The notes under the pieces: model-generated
Seen by the model: only the letters and a program-made list of their open reading frames with translations
Told to the model about the DNA's origin: nothing
Databases searched by the model: none
DNA from: Leptasterias polaris
Lineage: Eukaryota > Echinodermata > Asteroidea > Forcipulatida > Asteriidae
Length of the DNA: 64,000 bases
Assembly (NCBI GenBank): GCA_037783415.1
Contig: JAZGTN010000094.1
Span: 1,984,001-2,048,000 of the forward strand
Direction of reading: 5' to 3'
In this document: positions 34,739-46,561 of the stretch, in pieces
How the letters are laid out: each line of letters begins with the position of its first letter
Numbering within the stretch: position 1 is the stretch's first letter
Translations under genes and position numbers: made by a program

Positions 34739-36514
34739 ATAGCCCTACGTTGGCGGTCTTCCTAGTTTGTCAATATCTTTGTTTGGTTGGGGTGCTAGAG
34801 TTAATAAATAAAACAATCGATTTTTTTTGTTACGCGTTCTTTCAACCACGAAACTGGCGTTTGGGAAAGAAATTCAATGTTAATTTACAAACGTAAACAG
34901 TTAAACAACAAGGCAGATATCTGAAACTCACTGGCGTATCGAAGGGTGGTGGACTTGGTGTCTTTCCTGAACCCTTTTTTAATTGATACAGAGAGGAAAG
35001 AATGGAAGACAATAGTATTTAATAGCAAATGAAGTGTTTAAAGGTTTGTTGTAAATATGTTCTGTTTATAAATGAAAGAGAAAGATCGACCAAGAAGTTA
35101 AAAGGAAAAGGTTGACATACCTAAGATTGTAAACATAACAAGAGTACTCCCAAACATTTCAAGGCATAATTGTATTCTACCCCCCCCCCCCCCATTTAAT
35201 CTCCAAAGACAAATGCTGTGTGCTAACAGGCTGAGACGCGGCCGTCTTCATCAGCTTGTTGTCGGCATACGGCTCCTCATCATCACACGCCATTGCCTTT
35301 TATGGGTGGCGGTGAAACCTTGTAGAAAATGGCTCCGGTACCTTTGATACGACTTGCCTCGTCTGAAAAATATCCCGAATTGGCCCTATCTTTTGTATTT
35401 ACTCAAAAGATTCTTCTCTGGCATCCCTGTGAATATAAATTATACAGTCGCTGTGCCCGTAGGGAGTCCAGCAGTAAACGTTTTAAGTATCAAACGCTTG
35501 AGGGCCCCCTTTATGATGGAGTCATTTGAATCAGACGTTAATGCCATTAAAGATATTAAGGGAAGACGATGACGACGACTGTAGTCTGATCAGGTTGTTT
35601 TCTATCCCTATACCTGGGGTGATCTCTGTACATAATAGGCCTATATAATTTATGATTTTTCTATATTTAGGCTCCTGCTGGTACTAATTGCTGCCCATTT
35701 TACCACTAGCGCACAAATTAGACTATTATTTCAAGAGACTGCATGTGCAGAGGCAGTGAAACTGCCATATCCAGCAGCATTGGGGTCATGTTACCGGTCT
35801 TTCTGTTTAGATCGATTCCCGCAAATTTTTGTCTTTATTGCACACCGCAACTTGTTCATATTATTTACAAAATGTTGTTTATTTTGAAATTAGTGTTATT
35901 TATATATTTATTTAGGCTATTTTATTTAAAATTAATGGCAATGTCTAGTCTATATACATTTGATGCATTTGTGATGCTTGCCGATAAGTCGTTAAAATGT
36001 TCTGTTTCACCAAAAATATTTTCAACAATAACTATCATATCGGACACTATTTCAAAATTTTATGAAATAAATCCTGATTTGCACATCCAGAAATCTAGTA
36101 TAGACTAAGCGGCACACACGATATCCATTCGAAGGCTTTCGATTGGCCTACACATTAGCATTACAAAATAGCACACAAAGAAGCTTTGAAGTTTGGTGCT
36201 CCCAGAGGCGACTCAGCGTGGTTCTTGGGGTGTGATTTAATCTGCAAATTAATCTTCCATGAAGGTCTACACTCAACAAAAGAAAATCACTTTGATTTTT
36301 AAGACTTGTATTTTGTTTGTATCAAAATAAAATCCAAGGGCGACAGTCTCTGCTTTCGAGCTTCTTTATCATTCAATACTGAATGATTTATTCGAGGTAA
36401 CATTTGCAGGCTTTTGTTGCTTTGAGATTGCTCATATAGTGGATGTTAAAAAAAGGATTTGTGGTTTGTGCGTTAAGCGACAATTGGAGAAAACTGAGAG
36501 GACAATAAAGTTAG
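34739..36514. other. Intron sequence, nothing recognised
   Basis: It contains a poly-C run (about 35179-35193). Short open frames (for example 35743-36108) show no known domain. Confidence 0.55.
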
Positions 36515-36815
36515 TTTGATATTGGACATTGGACGTTTACATAGGTTTGTACAGTGTCTACTTTGCTGTTTCGATAAATGGACATTGTACATGCACAAAG
36601 GCTTGTACAGCGAATGTGATTGTGAATTTAAAACCTGTATATGTGAATGTCCAATGTCCAATGTCCAATATCGAAAATAGCAAGTAGACGTTCTCTGTAC
36701 AAATATAAAGTAGACATTCAATGTATTCATGTTCGTGAATGTCCAATGTCCAATATCAAAACAACAAATTAGAAATTCGCTGTACAGACCAATGTTAATG
36801 TCCAATGTGCAATAT
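36515..36815. repeat. Inverted/direct CCAATGTCCAATAT repeats
   Basis: ATATTGGACATTGGAC at the left and GTCCAATGTCCAATAT at 36649-36670, 36738-36758 and 36800 form several direct and inverted pairs. It may be a decayed foldback element. Confidence 0.7.
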
Positions 36816-36989
36816 TAAACTAAATTTACATTCATAATACTGAGTTAGGCCTATTATGTATAGGGAGCACTTGGCATGCCACGCGAGTAAATCGGCTTAT
36901 CCGCCATGGGTACAAATCCTTATGGAGTTGCATACGAATGTGCTACTTGGAAAATGTTCACTGTGTAAACTGATGAGTGACTATTGTTT

Positions 36990-37395
36990 AGCTTGGGCTC
37001 CGGCTTGGGTTCCGGCTTGGGTTCCGGCTTGGGCTCCGGCTTGGGCTCCGGCTTGGGCTCCGGCTTGGGCTCCGACTTGGGCTCCGGCTTGGGCTCCGGC
37101 TTGGGTTCTGGCTTGGGTTCCGGCTTGGGTTCCGGCTTGGGCTCTGTCTAGGGCTCTGGCTTGGGCTAAGGCTTGGGCTTCAGCTTGGGTTCCGGCTTGG
37201 GTTCCGGCTTGGGTTCCGGCTTGGGCCCCGGCTTGGGCTCCGGCTTTGGCTCCGGCTTGGGTTCTGGCTTGGGTTCCGGCTTGGGCTCTGTCTAGGGCTC
37301 TGGCTTGGGCTAAGGTTTGGGCTCCGGCTTTGGTTCCGGCTTTGGTTCCGACTTGGTCTTCAGCTTGGGCCCGGCTTGGGCTCCGTCCTTATGTT
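36990..37395. repeat. 12-bp minisatellite (GCTTGGGCTCCG)n with block duplication
   Basis: About 33 copies of GCTTGGGCTCCG/GCTTGGGTTCCG. A longer block containing GCTCTGTCTAGGGCTCTGGC followed by TTGGGCTAAGG occurs twice (about 37138 and 37286), showing a higher-order duplication of about 148 bp. The plus-strand frame reads Pro-Ala-Trp repeats and is non-genic. It lies in the intron before the M1-M2 exon. Confidence 0.93.
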
Positions 37396-37752
37396 TCAAG
37401 CCCCGTAAGGAAAGCACTAACGAACGGGGCCTAAGCCCAAGCACATAAGCCCAAGCACATAAGCCCAAGCCAGGGAAACGGCCTAGTTCTCAATTAACCA
37501 AAGTTTTGCATAACGTTATGCGACCGTGAGCATACGTTCGATCGAGCAGTTGAGGTTCACGTCTTCATTAACAAATCACTCACCAACGAACGGCACTCCT
37601 GTCAATTAAAAACTACACGTTGTACTCGGAGGAATTCAGTCTTCTGATTACTCAAGTTATAATAATATTATTATTGAAGATATCTTTTATTTTGTTCTAG
37701 TTTTATAATGAAATCCACTATTAACCGATTGTTTGTGTTTTTACTTTCGCAG

Positions 37753-37988
37753 CTAACTTTTCCTGCATAGAATTCAGCTTCACGCTGGTTCGTGAGCTCA
37801 CTTTCTACGTCATCCAGACCTACATTCCTACGTCATTGCTGGTACTCATTTCGTGGGTGTCCTTCTGGATTGATATTGGACAGGCTGCAGCGCGGGTCTC
37901 ATTGGGCGTTACTACTGTCCTAACCATGACGACGACTACTGTTGGATACGGTGCGTTCGCTGGTTTGCCCAAAGTGTCGTATACAAAG
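37753..37988 (+). CDS. Glycine-receptor-like anion channel, exon with loop C, M1, M2 and M2-M3 loop
   Basis: After completing Ala it reads NFSCIEFSFTL, with the second loop C Cys and the GlyR-like F-x-CIE. M1 is YVIQTYIPTSLLVLISWVSF. M2 is ARVSLGVTTVLTMTTT, with Arg 0', Ser 2', Thr 6' and Leu 9' (the gate). The M2-M3 loop is LPKVSYTK. The selectivity-filter segment reads Ala-Ala-Arg where GlyR, GABA-A and GluCl have Pro-Ala-Arg. Position 19' is Gly rather than the usual Arg/Lys. The entry acceptor is TTTCGCAG; it exits in phase 0 at AAG/GTAAAA. The sequence forms the anion pore of a pentamer at the plasma membrane. Family identity is certain; ion selectivity is inferred. Confidence 0.97.
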
Positions 37989-39420
37989 GTAAAAACAATC
38001 AAGGAGACTAGCCTTATCAAAGTTCATACTTCATTCAGTGTTTATCAAAAAACTTGACATCAAAATTTCATTTGATAAATTTACCTTGGGCTATGATGCT
38101 GCTGGTGTGGCAGGACATCCTGACCACACCAGGAGAGTCTGTCTACGGAACCGAGTTGCCTGGATTTTCTGAAAGTGTGTCCCATCAGAGACCGACCCCA
38201 GGATAGCAAATCGCCCTCTATGTTGCTTCGTCCACCTTGTAGCCTACCGCATGATATTCTGGTCTCCGCCAGATAATGTGTGGTCCCCTGGTAATGTAGT
38301 CCTTTATATACGATTGCTTTAAACATGAGTGTTTAAATCGGTGCCCCTATAACCATGCAGGCTGCAGAATTTACCTACTGCTGGTAATGGTCAATTTCGA
38401 ACCTTTCGAAGTGTTTCAGTGGTGAGCAACAGATCTGCGGGGCTTGTTTGTCTTATTCCCGGCAGTTATTTTGGAACGCAAGAGTCATTTTTTGACAGCC
38501 TAATACCAGAAACCCTCAAAACAAAGACGAGATTCATGAAATCAAAAGTTGATTTAGTCTGTCATCAGTAAAGTTAGGTTTCTTTTAATCCAGGGTTAGG
38601 CGGTCTTCTTGAGTTGCCGGTGATTCCCGTACCATTGAAATAAATTGCATCTATACTGCCCATCCATCACAGTCACTTCACATGGGGTCAGCGGCTTCAA
38701 ACGTGCACTAATTGACGGTTGTTGCCGGTGAACTAACTGGACTGTTCTGAAAGTTTGATTAAAAAACATTGATTGCTCAACATATTGCCTTTTGTGATGT
38801 TCTCGCATGTATATAGCATCCATCTTGGCAGCTTAATTTCATTTTTACCTGTACTCGGTTTCCCAAGATGCATTGCGGTATATTTTTAAGATGGCGCTTG
38901 TGCATAGGCTATTATTATTAAGGCTTCTGTTATGGAACACGCGGTAACATACTGTGGTATTTATTAATGCAGATGGCATCTCTATTCAAATAAAGGCCCA
39001 CAGTGGATCTAATTATTCAGGGAATGCACTATTAGACATGGTCGTTGCAGTTCGTGTCCGTGTTTTAAGTTTGCAACGGCAGAAATAATTAACATGAAGT
39101 CCGCTAATCAGCTGAGAAGGTGGAGAGGGCAAAATTTCAATGACATAAAAATAAGGTGTACTGATCATTTCATAGGGGGTCGGGAATGCATTCGCAGCAA
39201 TTAAGAAGATGACTTTAAGAGGACTGAGGGCAGGTGGGGCTAAACCCTTATTACCCTAAATCCTCAAAAGGTTCATGTTATGATAGGATGAGGGTATTGT
39301 GATGAAATTAGGACAGCTCATGATACCGGACAAATTAAACAGCGAATAACGGTCAACTGTAGCAGGTGTCCTGAACTGTTTTATAATTACGGTGAGACTG
39401 TTGTTTGGGGTGTAAGTTTA

Positions 39421-39558
39421 GGCCAGGGAATTTACAAGGGTCCAAAGACTCGGACAGTGCTTCCCATTCAAAACGTATACATTTTTGGGGGCCAGGGAAT
39501 TTACAAGGGTCCAAAGACTCGGACAGTGCTTCCCATTCAAGACGTATATGCATTTGTG
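39421..39558. repeat. 69-bp tandem duplication, two copies
   Basis: GGCCAGGGAATTTACAAGGG begins both copies (39421 and 39490). They differ at a base or two near the end. Confidence 0.95.
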
Positions 39559-41782
39559 TGTGTGTATACTATAACTATTTCTATAACTATTTCCCTCAGT
39601 TGCCCTACTACTAGGAACAGATATTTGAAATCAAGTGACATCACCATTTATTTAATCTGAAGTGTAATTTATTTATTTATTTGGCTTGTTATAATGTTTA
39701 GCACTGTACTCTAAATTCTACAGTGAGAAGGATGGATGTTCAAATAGAGAATACCGCTAGGCTCTCTGTGTAACACAATGTTTCTGCGAAACACATCGTT
39801 GGTCTATTAACTATCATTTTACCCTAAAGACCAACATGACGTGTCAAGTCGTCTACACCCGTCTCGTCACACACAACAGACGTTTACTACTAGAGTCATG
39901 TGTTCATCGACGATGATTCTTTAATCATCATAGCGTGGAGTGTTACCTTACAATGCAGTATTTCACAATGACTAATCTTTCTGACGAGAAATTGACAAGT
40001 GTAAATTTCAGATTCAAGATGGGCGCGGGAGTGTTTCAGCATCTGCTCCGTTCTGCGCAACAACATTCTAGTTAAGTGTCATCTTTTGATAAACACGGAC
40101 GAGTCCCATGGTGTAACACACACCCGGTGTGACTTAACGCAAATGTTTACCTTGTTCCTGGTGTGGTATCTCCTTCATCAGCACATTAGGCACGATCTAG
40201 GATCGACGACTATTATACGTTGGGGTGCTTTAACGGCCGTAGTCAGCGTCCGGCTGGAGGTGAATTGTCGCTCTCGGGTCAACTGAGTTTGGCTCCTCTG
40301 ATTGCTTTACGCAAGGATTGCCGGCACGCAAGCTTCGGTAAACAATGCCCAGATTTTGACGCCGCCATGCGCTTGTCAATCTGACAGCTTGGCGGGACAA
40401 CCGGTTGCGCTTACCATTTCACATATCCGCAGGTGTTTCTGGAATTTTTTCAAAGTCCAATTACAATCAAACTACACGCGAATCGATGTTGAAACGCATC
40501 ATTTATGTATCCGCCTAATGGTTTAGTTCCTTAACATTGTATAGGTTTAGGATGTTACAATCATTTTAGTCGATTGAGACTGTTGTTTTCGTCATACTCT
40601 TCACAGGTTCCTTATCCGATCTACGGCCATTTTTGAGCACTTCTTAGTATTGTATTTGTATATTTGTTTATTACTTATTGGTTATTTATGCTGTACGATT
40701 GTTTATGATTAATGTAAGCTGAGTGTTTATAAGCTTGAGGTCTACACTAACCGAATGTCAGGAGAACAGAAGTTATATTTCCATCTGCTATACTTCTATG
40801 TGCAAAGAAACTCCCCAATATTTGGTTCTTATTTCGACTTGCCAACTGGATATAAGCACGTAGGCCTATTATGGACGTTCACAAAATCTCTGACAAAAAA
40901 AAACCCTCCACCATAATTCGATGTTTTCTCAAAAACGTACCACCTTTAAATGACGAGTTTATACAGTTTCGTTTCATGGCGTGGCGTAGCCAGCGGGGCG
41001 GCAGCTGGTGAAGTGGGGGGCCTTCAAATCTCTGCTCAGAATGCTTGCCCTTCACCTCCCCCCCATGAAATCGAAGAAAAAAAACCTAGGATACTGTGTA
41101 AAATCCTACAGCAAAAGTACATCAAATAGTTATGTGAACTCGCAACTTTAGAAGGGAACGTGCAACAGCACGATCGGGCTTTCTCATTAGTGTCCTTGAT
41201 GCAGTTCGGCAGTGCATGTTCATGAAAGTGACACGTTTGAACCTTTGTAATGCATAAATAAATGATTCATTTATTCAACTATTGGTGAAGTATAAAGCCT
41301 CAAATTGTGTCTTCGCCCACGCCTGACTCCCCCTATACGCCCCCCCTCCAACACTCCCATTGAACATTTATAGTTACCCCATTTGGTGTGTGTATTGCAA
41401 ACTAAAGGATTGAAGTATGCTCATCCAAAAGTGATAATATATCGTACTTGTTTGTGGAACGAACTAGTTTATAATATAACAGTGAAAGAACGACAATCTT
41501 CTTATTTCAGGAAACATGACACAGCCTCGGCAGGTAGTGATGGGATTGAGTCTTTGAACACACATAGGTAGAACAACCAGCAATGGCAGCCATTTTGAAA
41601 AGCTTGAAAATTACTTTCTATTCTATCTATATTGTTCAATATTGAAAATCTGAAATGGCCCTATGGCCAAATTTCTTTCTCATGACATAATTCCATGCTT
41701 GTATCATCAAAGGCACATTATTCCCCGAATAATTAACGACTAACGACTAACCCTTCGTCCTTTTTGCTCCCTCTGTCAACAG
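39559..41782. other. Intron sequence; possible GGCGTAGCC repeat near 40979-41345
   Basis: GTGGCGTAGCCAGCGGGGCG at about 40979 and C-rich sequence with CTATACGCCCCCCC at about 41345 suggest a decayed copy of the GGCGTAGCC repeat. Otherwise nothing recognised. It ends in the acceptor TGTCAACAG. Confidence 0.45.
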
Positions 41783-41932
41783 GCCATTGATCTATGGTTT
41801 GATGCTTGCCTGTCCTTCGTAATTGGTAGTCTCTTCGAGTACGCCATCGTACACTATTTATGGACAAGGGACAAGGCTGAGAAACATATACGGTGGGCTG
41901 CATCAAGGGATTCCTTTAAATCACCTTCTCTG
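41783..41932 (+). CDS. Glycine-receptor-like anion channel, M3 exon (150 nt)
   Basis: Phase 0 at both ends. It encodes AIDLWFDACLSFVIGSLFEY and AIVHYLW (M3), then a basic stretch RDKAEKHIRWAASRDSF opening the intracellular loop. AID-W-x-x-C-x-x-F and EYA are typical of GlyR M3. The residue at the GlyR alpha1 A288 position (Gly in ivermectin-sensitive GluCl) is Asp. Acceptor is CTGTCAACAG; donor is CTG/GTAAAT at 41933. Its 150 nt length matches the corresponding vertebrate GlyR exon. Confidence 0.95.
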
Positions 41933-42278
41933 GTAAATAGATTACATACTCCTTGGTTCATTACAAACAATCATTCAAACTAGTTTATCAAAAAGCACTA
42001 AATTGACAAATTGCACTATTGTGATACTCTTTAATGCACATTTTAGATGATGTTTTAGAACCAATAATTGCATTCATCAATTAAACATGAATGTGTATAT
42101 AATCTGTGACTTATGGTACGAAAAACTACAATACAAAACACAAAACGCAAAAAAAAAAAAAAAATATTATAAGGACATGTTAAACTGAATTGAACCTTTC
42201 AAATTCTTTGGGACAAATTTCTTTTAATGAAATACTGATCTCTTTGACGAGAGCGCTTAAAGCGAGTGCAAATACACT

Positions 42279-42428
42279 GATCCATTAAGCCACGCCCATT
42301 TCTCATTGACCAATCACAACCGCGAAATCTGATCACCATTTGAGCCGTTTGGGGATCTTTGCACGAATGGTGATCGGGTTTCGCGGCTGTGATTGGTCAA
42401 CTCGTAAGGAGGCGGGGCTTAATGGATC
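42279..42428. mobile_element. 150-bp foldback MITE
   Basis: Arms of about 65 bp are near-perfect inverted copies: GATCCATTAAGCCACGCCC with TTGACCAATCACAACCGCG on the left, inverted on the right, ending GGGGCTTAATGGATC. Nearly the whole element would fold into one hairpin. Confidence 0.92.
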
Positions 42429-42919
42429 GATCTATTGATCGAAAAGTACAGAATACCATGAACAGAAGGTTATTCACATGGTGTACATTGCAGACTGTAA
42501 CCTTTTAGGATACATTTAGGAGGCAGTTCCAGCTGACGGGATCAGAAAACAGGCGAGAGGATTTTCCTTTCAAACATGAGATCCGTGAAACACGAAACTC
42601 GGGTTATACTCGTAATGTTGCATGCACTCATGGAATGATTATCATAATGGAAAGAACATAACCGAAGATTACGATGAAGTCTAGATAGTGTATTCTCATG
42701 AAAGACGAGAAAGACACAAATAGTGTTGGACACCTGCTCACGACATATAAAAGAGACGTGGTGAAAAGGGGCACATGGGAGGGACGTGTAGGTAGAGGGA
42801 AGCTCAGGTAGAGGGAAGCTCTGGGTGCTGCAAAAAGAAGAAAATCCCACTCTTGACGTTCAGTTTTACCTGAGGAGCATATTTCAACAATTCAATACAA
42901 TTCAATTAAAATATTGATC

Positions 42920-43254
42920 TTAAAGGGTGTGTAACATTGGTAAGCCCCAAAACATGAATGTTCACAGGTTTGCACATAACTTACATGATATTAAGATGGT
43001 CATTATGGAAAACTTCTTTTGAAATATTTTCGCGTGGAATCTTTAGTTTTTGAGAAATTACTTAAGTTAAACACTAGGTTTTGATCCCGTAAGTTCAAAA
43101 CTCATTGTTTGAAAACAGTAAAAAGGGATTTTTCACAATTTACTCGTGAATCTAATGACCGATTGAGCTTTGTTGTTTCATTCAAATTTTGAGTCACATA
43201 AAGTGTTGATATTTGGTCTTTGACAATTACAAATGTTGTACAGTTATGCTTTAA
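42920..43254. mobile_element. TTAA-flanked MITE, diverged GTGTGTAACATTGG subfamily
   Basis: It begins TTAAAGGGTGTGTAACATTG and ends AAATGTTGTACAGTTATGC before TTTAA. The interior has TTTGCACATAACTTACATG in common with 23528-23877 and 60573-60905. Confidence 0.75.
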
Positions 43255-45869
43255 ACATAATTGACGAAAAGATGATTGCAAAATGTATATTTTGTCTCTG
43301 AGATGTGGTTGCTTAACAATTTCATGTGGCAAACCTGTTTGTTAACGGACGAGTGTATTCCATCTGGTTGACTGAGGTCCAGAGCTTAGTTTGTATACAA
43401 CAACAAAAACAATACACTTATTTACTTCTTTTTTCTAATGGGATTTTTTAATATCATCAAAACATAACTAAATTTAAAGAACATTATGACAAGTTTGTAC
43501 ATTTTTAAGTTCCATTGGAATGTCTCTACACAATATTGTTGAACTACGAAGCGCCCTATTTTCACAGACTTACACTTGGACAAAGGTTATTTTCGCGACT
43601 TTAGCACAGTAACACATAGTCTTTAGTTTATTTTGTTACCATGTATAGTTGAAGAGCTATATCACTACATTATAAAAAATAAAAAAATAAATTTCAAATA
43701 AGTTAAGTAAGGTAAAATTTGTGTAAAAAAGTATGACAGAACATGTAAAGTGGCTTTACCGACTGAAGAGTGCCGCTAAAAGGGAACTCTGAATAGTTTG
43801 CGGGCACTAAAAGTCAAACTGTCAAAAGGAAATTAAGATATAGGAATCTTAGTCACGTTTTCAATGATTGGTGCAAGGAGGGCAGCAATAAATAAAGGAA
43901 CACACCGCCACATAAGCACCAAAAGTGGCTCCATCGAGAGAGAGGTGCTGAAGCTAAAAGGGAAACGACTTATCAGATGGTCATTTAAAGGCTACACTAG
44001 CCATTCGTAACACTGTATACACTATTTTTCAATTACCGTTGAGGGTGTCAAAGAGGCCGCAATAAAATGAAGGGAAACATCGCCACAAAAGCATCAGATA
44101 TGGACTCATCAGGGAAGAAGCAACTCTTAAGGCATAATGTTGTAACGCGCCAAGGACGTGGGCGTGGTGCGGCAGAGCCCGGATGGGCAAAACCCCCAAC
44201 CTAGGAAATAATTATCGATACAAGGGGGGTGGTGGGGGGGGGGGGGGGGGTTGATGAAATTAAACCAAAGTTTAACACCCCAAAAATGTGTGGCACAACA
44301 GACATTCTTCAGGGGACGCCTCCCATGATAAGTTTGAATCATAAACAACCATAATAGTGCAATGGTATACAACAACAACAAAGCAGAGGGGCTAATCGCA
44401 CCTATATATGAGAATTGAGAGCGGTGCAGGGAGCTCAGGCTGGAGAGTCAAACCAAATGTGAACTAAAATACGGAAAGAAAGAGGGCTTCGCCTCGAAAT
44501 GAAATTGTGACCAACGCCCCACTCTCTGCACCGATGTTTTATACCACTTTACACATTCCAAAAATGGGTACAGTGGGTAATACTACAAAGCAATCAACAA
44601 AAGAACCACTCGTAGGGGAAACTATATGTCAAATGCGTACGGTATATGCAAATTAACCATGGTTATGTTAATCTTATACAAGTCGATGCACGTTACAATG
44701 TGAAGAGTTATTAGAGGGACATTGTGAAAGTGGACATTTTTCTTTAAAAAAATATGGTTACTAAGGGGGGATAGACTGATTATAGAAGTAGTTTTACTAA
44801 ATGTGTTCATTGACAAGAGAGGGGAACAATGTGGGAAGAGGTACCACAGAAGGGAAACACTGCGGGCCAAAGGAGGGCGGTGGGCATTGACGTTGGTACG
44901 GTACTCCCTTAAAGTTTTCAAACTGAAATTCAGTCTAATCAGTTAAAACTAGGCACAATGATCTGCAGTTGTCACTATAGTTTCAATCGACTGAATTTCA
45001 ATATTATAAGCTTTTAAGAGAGTATGTTATCTAGGCTAACCTAACAGGCATGTTGTCAAAACGAGCGGACACCTAAAACCTCCAGAATACTCGATGGGGT
45101 TCACCACCAAAAAGGAAAATACTTGAGAGGTCGAGGCAAGCAATGAAAAGGGGTCGGAACAATGAGGATTTTATTGACAAAACGGATAGATATAAAAGAG
45201 GTACGCTGTCAAACGGACGAACATTTTCGAAGATACGTTCTAGCATTCAACAAGCTTCGAATGGGCGAACCTATTTTTATGTAGACAAATGCCCTGTGCA
45301 GACTCTTTTATTTCTTCTGGCCACTTTTCTTTTTACTCGTTGAAGGAGAGACCGGTAAAATACAACCGGTTAAGGTGATTTTTCTAAGTAGGATTTCACC
45401 TTAAGGAAGTACCCTTTCTAGAAACAGGATCAAGTTCGAAACCATCTTGTGTTTCCATCCGCTGAACAAGCATTATGACCCTGTAATAGCGAATGGAGTT
45501 CGTAACTCTAGCAGGATAGGCCTCGGGTGTGATATCTATATCTGGTGTCCTCGTTCTCAGTTTCACCAGCCTATTTGCTAATGGAGATACACCTTTATGC
45601 CAATTTAATGGACACTATTAAACCGGTGGCAAATGGAACAGGATGCCATACCTGCCAAAATGCGGTCAGGTGAGCGAATAGATACAAACTGAGATGAGAG
45701 ACATTTTCCAGCTTGGTCTATTTTGTTTATTACCAATAACTCCAGTGCTTCTGGATGTGGCTCTGAAATTGTACCTTTTGTACCTAGACACAATATCTAA
45801 AAAGTTCTCATGTTTGCGTGTTTTTCTGCACGAATGTTTAATCAAATGCCTAGACCGTCGTTATTACAG
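43255..45869. other. Intron sequence, nothing firm
   Basis: It contains a poly-G run (about 44233-44249). I see no exon between M3 and the last coding exon; M3 and M4 are joined directly in phase 0. Confidence 0.55.
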
Positions 45870-46015
45870 ACTGACAGTCCAGTATTACCGGTTCACAGTC
45901 CGTTGTTGCGGATTCACAATTTGTTATTGTCCATTATTACGGATTCAAAAAGGAGGGCCTTTTGATTTTAAATCCGTAATAACGAATTGTGAATTCGTAA
46001 TAACGGATTTGAATT
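45870..46015. repeat. Palindromic TCCGTAATAACG repeats
   Basis: ATTATTACGGATTC and its inverse GAATTCGTAATAACGGATT recur in both orientations around 45930-46015, giving potential hairpins. Confidence 0.65.
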
Positions 46016-46249
46016 CTATTTGTTATTGGCGTAAAATGGTTTTTCGTAGTGATAACCGTTTTAAAGCATTCATTCACGAGCATTTTGTCGAGAAGTGACC
46101 ATACACATTGTGCCCTTACTTTAAGGGAATGTACACCCTGTGGAAACGTGTTCGTTCAAGCACGTTCCCAAGTAACACATGTTTCAGTAACGTCACGGCA
46201 GCACCTCTCTGAATGCAATGCATGCTATTTGGGGTAATTTTCGCGCCTT

Positions 46250-46478
46250 GAAGGGGCACTGTCGTTGTGACCACAGCGAGTCTGTGGCCAGAGATTAAAT
46301 TACGAACTCTCACCCAGTTACTGCACACGTGCGCAATTATAATAATGACGGTGCCCTTTAAAGCGTTTGTTTGTGAATGTGACGGTCAACGCGCACGCGT
46401 GTAGTAACTGGATGAGAGTTCATGTTTCCATGTCCAGCCACAAGCAGACTATGATCATGACAACAGTGCCCCTTTAAA
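46250..46478. mobile_element. GGGGCACTG-end MITE
   Basis: Left end GAAGGGGCACTGTCGTTGTG, right end CATGACAACAGTGCCCCTTT. Inside, ACTCTCACCCAGTTACTGCA and AGTAACTGGATGAGAGTTCA form a second, inner inverted pair. Its end is 84 bp before the last receptor exon. Confidence 0.82.
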
Positions 46479-46561
46479 GTACATCAAATTTCAGTTCTCA
46501 TTAACCCAAGTGCACAGTCTGGTAACTTTATCTTAAAGTATCTCTTTTTCTTTTTTCTCAG

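Noticed and set aside
36856..37434. 192-codon plus-strand frame of Pro-Ala-Trp repeats
   Set aside because: It is the 12-bp minisatellite read in an open frame, with no flanking domain or sensible splice context.
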